A stretch of 64,000 nucleotides of DNA, taken from assembly GCA_009760855.2 (NCBI GenBank), contig WPIO01000023.1:4117501-4181500 (forward strand), read 5' to 3'. Source of the DNA: Cristatella mucedo. Taxonomy: Eukaryota; Bryozoa; Phylactolaemata; Cristatellidae. Of the stretch, positions 56,557 through 64,000 are shown one piece after another; the stretch's first letter is position 1; the number at the start of each line of letters is the position of its first letter. The notes beneath the pieces are model-generated. The model saw only the letters and a program-made list of their open reading frames with translations, searched no databases and was not told the origin of the DNA. Both the position numbers and the translations under genes were made by a program.

Positions 56557-58083
56557 ATCAAGTCAGGGAGGGATCTAGCTATTGGGAACCGTAATGGTTC
56601 CACCAGAGTTTCATCGTTTGCAATGCTGACGCTTGCGAATGACTAGGTTGACTTGTTTGCTAATAATATAGTATTTAAAGCTACATCCTGCGTTTGTACA
56701 TACACTCACGTGTTACAGAACTTGTTGCATCAGTAATTATTCGGTTAGACTTACACTGTTGTCATTCCAATCATGGATTGAGTTTGCAAGAATTTTTAAA
56801 TCTTATTATCCCCTTTTTGCCTTAATTCCTAGACGATAATGGTGGCTCTATAGGGCTTTACGTATGAGCTCTTTCCTAACCTTTTGAAAGGGGAAACCGT
56901 TCAGGAATATTCTACATACAATTCAGTATCTTTTGCCTTTTCTCCCCTCACTGTTTGACGAAGTGTGCTCGTGGCTCCGTTATTCTCGAACCTTGACGAC
57001 TCCTGCTCAAAGCAAGAGGACTGCAGTCTTAGTAGCGCTTAATTCTAAGCCTACCAGACTGCAATTATTTTCATTCTAACACGGTTTTGCCCAAGATCTT
57101 GATCTTTCCGTGTGAATGCCTTTGAGCAGCAACGTGTCGAATACCAAAAGATGCAGTGACTTTTAATTGCTTGGATAGCTTGCCGAACTAATGGTGAACT
57201 AATACCGAATCAACTTCTTGCCGTGTCTCTAATTTAAAGGTATGTCACTTCCTATGAACCGAGTAGGCCAAGCTATCATTAAAGTTAGGCCGGCTGTGGA
57301 AATAGTCATTAGCCCCGTATGTAACATCGGCATTGTTTGTGGCAGTCCACGTTAGAAACGGTATCCCATTTCTGGCAATCTTAACTAAATATGCATCTGA
57401 CTAACAATTTTTTGTGTTCGCTAATCCCATTGCACCCCCAAGTTCATCCTGTTGGCTTAGTGGATGCCAAGTTGAATGACACGATTCAAACAGTAATGTA
57501 GCTCACAAGAGATCGTTATTTGCAACGGTCAGCAGATCTTAACGTTTGTCAGCGTAATGAGCTACGTACCTATGTAAATGTTGTAATCTCTGCAGTACGA
57601 ACAAAATGGGCTTTATAGAAAAGTTGGCAGACGAAGGAGTGACTCGACTTGGACGCCAGGCCTCCACTTAGGTCACTGCGATCGGCTATGTCGGCTTGAA
57701 AACCAAGCATCAAATGAGGCAGCTATTTCTAGAGGAATTCATACAAATAGGCAAGCTACTTCAATATGCTCACGAACCGTAGCATTCTCGGCCCCACTAC
57801 GGAAAGTATCAGCACTGATATGAAGCTAATTTAAAAAACACCTGGGCATCCTAAATGACAGTCGAGGACCTTATATGCTGGCAGCGATAAATTGCAACTG
57901 CTGAGCCCTAATTATAGTACCAAGTGTTGAATGGAACTAACAATGTTCAACGCTACACCACAATCAACATCTGTAGCATGAGCGGTACTGCGAAATAACC
58001 AAACCGACGAGTACGGTTGAATATGGGCGTACCTAACCAGGATTTTTATATGGGGCTAAACCAACGGACGGGTGAATGGCCAG
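56557..58083. other. Pelota 3' UTR / intergenic, no gene recognised
   Basis: AT-rich at first. A 76-codon frame with no ATG start opens after an acceptor-like CTCTGCAG at about 57590-57597 and runs to about 57823. It resembles nothing I recognise and is not called as an exon. Confidence 0.4.
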
Positions 58084-58155
58084 GTCAGCGCCTAGAAAGA
58101 GATCAAGTTCTCTGAGGGCGCTTTATCAAGTGCATTATTATTATTATTATCATGC
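58084..58155 (+). mobile_element. Very short LINE 3' tail
   Basis: Only the hairpin (GCGCCTAGAAAGAGATCAAG, TTCTCTGAGGGCGC) and (ATT)n are present. It is intact in both stem arms, so the shortest insertion here is essentially just the RT recognition structure. Confidence 0.85.
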
Positions 58156-59594
58156 CGGGGCTTCATGAAAAGCTTGAAAAAGGCAAATAGTGGACACGTT
58201 GTGGCGGCTGCTACAACGTGTCAACGATAGTTGCACGAGTATTCATTATTCTGAAAACACTCACTAGCTCTTAGAATGATAAAGGCAAGCGATCCCTCAC
58301 TTAAAAACGTGAGTAAACCTAAACCATGCTGCAGGACTGGGCCCTGACGTCATTCAATGGTCACCATTGCTTTTAAGCCTTTCCTGGAAAGGGGGCCTGT
58401 CCAATATGCACTCGCTGGCCTATTCGTGCAAGGGCTATCTTGACTTAGCTGTTAATACCACATTCTCGATAATGCAGGCACCGGCTTCGCGAACGTGGAA
58501 ATCTGAGACGAGGTCGTTCAATGGCCGACGCGGTTTTCAAAGGTTAACCGGAGATGCCTGTACATTATTCGGGTCAGTGGCTTAACATCAATCTTGGGGC
58601 ATGGCACACGGTGAAGGACTGGTCTTTGAGATCTGTTCAGAAATGTCCTTTAGCTCCTCGAATGGATTTTGACGAAAACTTCCGATTAAAGATAAAGCAC
58701 AGAGAAAGCCAATTCCAGTTATTATAAATGAACTTGTTATTTAACTCGCATTGCTATTTTAACTGCTCACTGTAGCTATTGGTCTAACTCGTACACAATT
58801 TCCAGAAGCATTTAGTTCCATGCCGAAGGCGTGCCACCCGGATGCCTATTGCAGTGCAGTAAAAAGAAAATCGTATCCTACTTAACAAGCCTTAAGCAAT
58901 GCACCCAAGTTGCACCTGTCGGCGGGAGGCCTCTCTATAGCTGCGTTGAAAGAACTACTATTTAGCAACTCAAAAAAATACAGTACCCCTTAAAACCAAT
59001 GATAGACCTGGAAACCGTCACCAAGAGGGCTACAGGCGGAGCGCCGCTCTAGACGCCTTTCCAGTCCTATCGGGTATAAATACGTGGCTTCCCATGGCCA
59101 GATGTTCATGCTTTGGCCATTTTATATTATATGGCCCTTTAATGCCGCTTGTTGCCGAGCATCTGAATCATGATTTTTTATGTATGCCGCTAACAGTTGA
59201 CGTCTGCTTACGGCCTTGCCCTCTGATGAGCATTTTTCATACGGTCCTTTGATGACGAAGATATTTTAGGGTCGAGGTAGCAGGGTTGTCGGGAAAGCCA
59301 CCGCGTGGAGTTCCGCAAAGTTTGTACTGGCCGCTATTCGGCGGAAATATTCAATCATTTTGTTTGCACTCAATTCCTAAGCCCGGTGGCCTTCCTAGAA
59401 TCGTTGCCGCGATTAGTACCTGTAGGCTGTCGGTGTTTAGCAGCCTGAAGAGGTGGCCTGATGGCGCTCTCCGGAGACAGACCGTGAAGCTGTGCGTCAA
59501 ATCTGGATCGTCCGGTAGGCCTCGTTGCTTCTACACCGTGCAAATTCTCAAGTTTCTTTTAAAAAGAAACGGCAAGATTGCCTTTGGTGGAAGT
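58156..59594. other. No gene recognised
   Basis: Open frames at 58367-58585 and 59286-59624 have no family resemblance. The second runs into a LINE fragment. Confidence 0.4.
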
Positions 59595-59910
59595 GGACGG
59601 TCGATTCGACCCTCCGGCATTTAAAAAGAAACTTAAAGCGCATCTAGTTGTCACAGCATTTACTGGGTCCATGCGATTCGTCCTTTATGTGCTTCGGCGT
59701 GCTGGCGCTGTGCATGCTGCCACTAACCAAGCTTGCATGCTGACCATGTGCATGTCACCCCTGACCGTGTTATTCTTGTTTTTTTTTTATTGAGCATGCT
59801 ACCATTAACCATTCGATCGTGCTTCCTTTGCAGCAAATATAAAGTGCCTAGAAAGAGATAGGGTTCTCTGAGAGCTCAATATCAAATGCATTGTCATTAT
59901 TATTATCGTG
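59595..59910 (+). mobile_element. LINE 3' fragment
   Basis: The frame reads FKKKLKAHLVVTAFTGSMRF, the last residues of ORF2. The CACTAACCAAGCTTGCATGC block, tail hairpin (GTGCCTAGAAAGAGATAGG, TTCTCTGAGAGC) and a short (ATT)n follow. Confidence 0.85.
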
Positions 59911-61697
59911 AAGCGCCGATGAGATGGCTTTTGAGTTCCTCTAGTAGCACTTGCTACTGCCAACTTTAAAGGAAACTCTGTAGGCAAGCAAGCTGAAGCA
60001 GCTCGCCGAAATCGCCAGTAGAATAGCGATGAGAATAGAATATAGTAGCGCACGAAAACGCTCTAAAACGCCCCTTAAATAAAAGTAGTCACTTTCATCT
60101 CGAGGAAACCTAAAGCTTCGTTCAGCAGGCGCTTCGCCGGTAGCCGAAGCCGGGAAATAGCTTCGTGCAGCATTTTGACGAATCTAGAGTTTCGCGCAGA
60201 CGATGAACCACTCTGCAGGCCTCGCTGTACAGGGGGGGGGGATTTTTTTCGGCAAAGCGGTGCTTAAACGGCCACTGTTATGTTTTGGGCAGCCAAACTC
60301 TGCCCGGGGGCTTTAGGCCCATCAGCATGCAATAGCAGGGCTAGTACGTATACTGTTAGCCGAGGCTCAAGCACGTCGAGTGCCATCTGAAATCTTTGAA
60401 CTGGGATCTTTTATCTAGCTTCGTGAAAAATTGAATTCTTCACAGCATGCACAAGTTTTAAAATAAGCAAGTTTTTTGGAACGGTTGGACTACAAATTTA
60501 CTACCAGGCTGCCAGTTACTTGATTTTAACGCCATTGGAAGCCCTTTAATTTAAGAGAGAACTCAGTTTTCTACATTTGCTATTTTATCTTAATTGTAAG
60601 TTCACTCATGGAATTATGAAAAGAAAGTATTATCATAATGTGGTTTTTCCTTGGACGATAGACTTGGCTAAGTCCTAGGTTCCACTGCTTAACCCGAAAA
60701 ATAGCCCTGAACGTCAGAAACCAGTCTTGCAGGCTAGCAAATAGTTGGCCTGCCGTTTTACGTGCATCGGTAACGAGTCATAGAGCATAGCAGCTCAGTG
60801 GTGAGTAAACCTAGCCCAAGTGGCTGACGCGAACAAGCATTTTAGTGCGATGGTCAGAGAGACCTAGCTGACTAAAACTTGTAAACCCAGTCTATAAGTT
60901 TGCTAGACAGGGTGAGCATAATCTTCTTAGTATTCCTGTAACACCGAAAAAAGTGCCCAGAAAATTTCATCTGTCCTGGAATGCTGGAGTTCGAAACCAC
61001 CTCTCGGCAGCTGGTGTTGCCATTCGAAAGTATTCAGATGAACCGATTTGTGCTGATCAAACCACTATCCTGCTAACAACTCACTGATTTGGCATGTCTC
61101 GGTTACACCGACAAATGCTGCAAGCAAAACACGACGTCAAAGCTCGTGAGGACAACCGTGGTATCAAGAAACTTTTAATCGTCATCCGGTGTCAGTGCTC
61201 ACTCACGGCTCCGATTGCACAGCTTACTTCCCATGCATGTACAGCAATAAGAAATCAGCAGCATTCGGATAGCAGGGTCGGTGGCAGCAAAAGCAAAGCC
61301 ATAGCTTTTTGTTCGTTATCATTCCCTTTCGTTTTACCGTAACTGCTGTCCCCTACTGATGAGGAAACCCGATTTTTTGGTCTTTTCTTCTTATGCATAA
61401 TCATCCATGCCCCTTTTTGTCAGACAAAGCGATTCAAATGCCGGATCACCACGGCTTCAAGTCTAGAGATTGGGATGCCTTTTCCTGCTCTTCTTCAGCA
61501 TAGCCACTTTTACGCCTCACAGATGAGCTGAATGCTCGCTGCAGCACTCCCCACAGAGGCAATCGCAGCAGGGGACAAACTTTGAAAGCAAAGCATTCGT
61601 ACAAGTGCTTCGAGCACTGCTGCCATGCGACTGCACGGTTCAGTGTGGCCGTGATTACCACACCACCATGTCGGTCGGTCAGTTAGTCAGGCATTCA
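59911..61697. other. No gene recognised; part may be 3' UTR of the Maf-like gene
   Basis: About 1.8 kb without a recognisable exon. A 10-bp poly-G run lies near 60233. The stretch next to 61698 would be 3' UTR of the reverse-strand Maf-like gene, but I found no AATAAA on that strand close by. Confidence 0.4.
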
Positions 61698-62515
61698 TTA
61701 CTTGGCCATCCTGCAAGACTTGAGCTCCCGCATCAGAGCCTCTGCACGGGCTTTCCACCTATCTCGATCTCTTCGTAGCTCGTCCACTTCGGATAGCGCA
61801 GAGTGGTCCTTGCACGCCTTCTTCAAGCGACAGTTGCGTGCATAGTGCCTGTTGAGCAGCGTGCGTCGCCTCCTCTTCATTTCAGCCAGGACTCGGAGCG
61901 GGGCACCCGCGAATTGGCGCTCCAGCTCTGGAATGGAGAGCTTCGCAAGCTGGTCGTCGCTAAGAATCGACGGCAGCGGATTACGCGAACTGCGAGTAGT
62001 CGCGGCACAATCAGTCAGGCAGCGGCTAGAATGATCCAGAGCGTCGCTGGAATGTGTCGAGCTGCTGTCAGCACATCTGCGATCGAGATCCCCAACGACA
62101 GTAGTGCACGATGGCGAGCCTGACGCGCTCGACGAGAGGAGACTAGGTGAAAGACGACCGCACAGGGGCTCGTCCTCTTCAAGCCATGACAAGTCTATGC
62201 AGGCGTCAGCTAGCGATTTTGGATAGCGTCTATCGCAGTCGTCGTCATCGTTCTCGGCACCGTCGTCCAGTAGGTGGCTATCACGGGTGCTGTCAGCTCC
62301 AGGAACAAAGCCTCCTGTTGTACTTCCATCGGTCGAGGACAGTGGCGATAGGTCTCTATTTATCCCAAATGGACAGTTCGACTTTGGAGTTTCAGGCAAG
62401 CATTGCACCACCAAATTGCCATTGTCTTGTGCACAGGTCCACATCTCGTCTGTACTTTCATCACCGAAAACGTCGTTCAAATGTATCCTGACGGGGGAGT
62501 TCATGCTTCCAGTGG
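61698..62515 (-). CDS. Maf-type basic leucine zipper transcription factor, last exon
   Basis: A nuclear DNA-binding protein that dimerises through its zipper. From the ATG at 62504 the product is 268 aa: an acidic, Ser-rich N-terminal activation-type region; the Maf extended homology region (LSDDQLAKLSIPELERQF); a basic region (MKRRRRTLLNRHYARNCRLK) with the NRxYAxxCR signature that marks Maf within bZIPs; then a short zipper with DRDRWKARAEALMREL, resembling the ERDxYKxKxEKL of Mafs. On this strand an acceptor-like TTTTTTTCAG ends at 62516, 11 nt before the ATG. The frame stays open upstream to an ATG at 62576, but that adds a Lys-rich run read from poly-T/A and is probably intron. An upstream exon may lie beyond 62.6 kb. 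Length fits large Mafs, but their usual N-terminus is not recognisable. Confidence 0.78.
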
Positions 62516-62545
62516 CTGAAAAAAATTTTTTTTTTTTATCCTTTC
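62516..62545 (-). promoter_or_regulatory. Probable 3' splice site of the Maf-like exon
   Basis: On the reverse strand a run of A then T ends in TTTTTTTCAG with AG at 62517-62516. The exon would begin at 62515. Confidence 0.6.
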
Positions 62546-62941
62546 CCTGGCGCATGCCTCCGCAACTAGAGCTCAATTATGAGTAGGCCACTGCAATTTA
62601 ATGCAAATTGTTTCAGACAAGCATGCTACATAAGCATCATGACTCTACATTCTTTTTACACGGTCTTTGTACATTCAAGTTGTCAAAAACCATGGAGCTG
62701 CAAAGAGACACAGTAAGTCGTTACAATTAATAACTTAAGAGTAATTTTTGGACAAAAACATATCTTAAAAATCGAGAGCACCGAATAAATTATGCGAAAG
62801 TCTAGGCAGCTTCCCAATGTTCATGAGTGGTCTAAAGAACCCCTCAGTTCCATGGAAAATGAACTCGAATCATAAAAAGGTAGACACTGAGTCAGGCAGA
62901 CAAATTGCCAGTCAGACTGGCAGGCAGAGAGACCAGTAGAC

Positions 62942-63066
<125 letters not shown>

Positions 63067-63104
63067 GCTATTCTAAAACGACTTGTTGAATGAGCACTGT
63101 GCCT

Positions 63105-63840
63105 CCACTCTCAAGTCTACCTGCTTTCAGCTGAGGAGCATTGCCAAAATTAGCACCTGCTTAAACAAGAGTAGGTCATCAAAACTAGTTAACACGTTAG
63201 TGACATCATGTCTAGAGGTGCTGTGATTCCCTTAATTCAGAACTTCCGGCCTGTGCCACCTCAGCAGCTCGGCTGGTCTGTCGTCAATAGCATACCACCA
63301 ATTCTGTCATGAGCTTTACTGGCTCCCTATCAAGCATCGAATCGACTTAAAAATCCTTCCTGTGGTTTACATGTAGCTTCCTTAACACGCATGCACCAGC
63401 TTACCTATCCGACCTCCATGCTCCTCCGGTGCGCTCTGGCACCACCTGCTACTCGGCTTTCAGTCGTCTCGCTGCTCCTCGAACCGTATTGAAATCTTGA
63501 TGTTCGCTACCTTCTTCAGGTACCATAATCACCACTTCCAAAAGCCCTCGTTTTACTAGCCTTTATTGGCAATTATACTGGAAAGAGCGTTCAAGAAATT
63601 TGCCTGACAGAGAAAAATGTCTGCCATAGTGAGTGACTATCTTGCTCACTGTATCTCTGACTGAGCCTCTCGGTCTCGGTTTTTATCTTCTGTGCCTCTC
63701 TTCGTCACTGTATCTGTTTCCCTCTCTGTGTCTCCATCTCTGTCTCTTGTTCTTCCTATCTTATTCATTCCAGTATAGTTAAAGTGCATAGAAAGACAAT
63801 TAGTGCTCTTACGTTGCTACACAAGTGTCATTATTAATAT
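63105..63840 (+). mobile_element. Decayed LINE 3' part
   Basis: CTCAAGTCTACCTGCTTTCA begins the post-RT segment; TTTACTGGCTCCCTATCAAG and CATCGAATCGACTTAAA match the [14 protein letters not shown] region of other copies. A diverged tail (AAAGTGCATAGAAAGACAAT, CTCTTACGTTGC) ends near 63830. Many stops. Confidence 0.7.
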
Positions 63841-64000
63841 CACATCTTTCACTTTGTTTCTATCACCCTCTCTGCATCTGTCTCTCTCCACATTTCTCTC
63901 TTTACATCTACTCAATCCACTTTCCTCTCTCCCATCTTTTTCTCTCTTTACACTCTTCTCTCTTTTCTCCTACTATTCTTTCTTTCTTTCCGTCTCTCTC
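63841..64000. repeat. Pyrimidine-rich low-complexity tract
   Basis: CTCTCT- and TTTCTC-rich sequence runs to the window edge; similar sequence starts around 63600. Confidence 0.8.

Noticed and set aside
57597-57823. 76-codon frame following an acceptor-like CTCTGCAG
   Set aside because: No ATG, no recognisable similarity and no matching donor context; kept only as a possible unrecognised exon.
62505-62576. Upstream 24 residues of the Maf-like frame as protein
   Set aside because: They include a Lys-rich run read from a T/A tract that looks like the pyrimidine tract of a 3' splice site.

Overview
This is eukaryotic, invertebrate-animal DNA. Genes are split by GT-AG introns, microsatellites are abundant, and most of the window is decayed retroelements and DNA transposons. 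No clade can be named safely.

Three protein-coding loci are supported. (1) 21876-23252 (+): an intronless rhodopsin-class GPCR of 458 aa in a GC- and CpG-rich stretch, with an AATAAA signal 238 nt past the stop. (2) 35389-56556 (+): a complete pelota (pelo/Dom34) gene in 12 exons over 21 kb. No single open frame shows it. Joining the exons at GT-AG sites keeps phase throughout and gives 386 codons plus a stop, the usual pelota length. (3) 62515-61698 (-): the last exon of a Maf-type bZIP factor, with a strong 3' splice site just upstream of the likely ATG.

Layout: 1-19 kb holds LINE and SINE debris, a 121-bp inverted repeat (11.0-11.35 kb) and no recognisable gene. 19-24 kb is GC-rich with a 156-bp (CTA)n block and the GPCR. 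24.0-24.9 kb is a three-level nest of elements. 25.75-25.89 kb is a degenerate TTTAGGG array. 26.3-28.4 kb is a short LTR-type element with a gag-like frame and no pol. 29.5-32.4 kb is a SINE and a dead LINE. 35.4-56.6 kb is pelota, with LINEs, two SINE families, a Tc1/mariner fossil and two pogo-like deletion derivatives in its introns. 56.6-61.7 kb shows only LINE tails. 61.7-64 kb has the Maf-like exon, a (GA)n tract and a LINE fragment.

The repeats form a linked community. An L2/CR1-like LINE ends in a 3' tail that can fold as GCGCC..AGAGA..TCTCT..GGCGC followed by (ATT)n. A tRNA-headed SINE (called A here) ends in the same kind of tail and so probably uses that LINE's machinery. A second tRNA-headed SINE (B) has an unrelated tail. 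The three host genes show no functional link to each other. I found no clearly new host system; the LTR-type element and the LINE/SINE pair are the most novel-looking parts.
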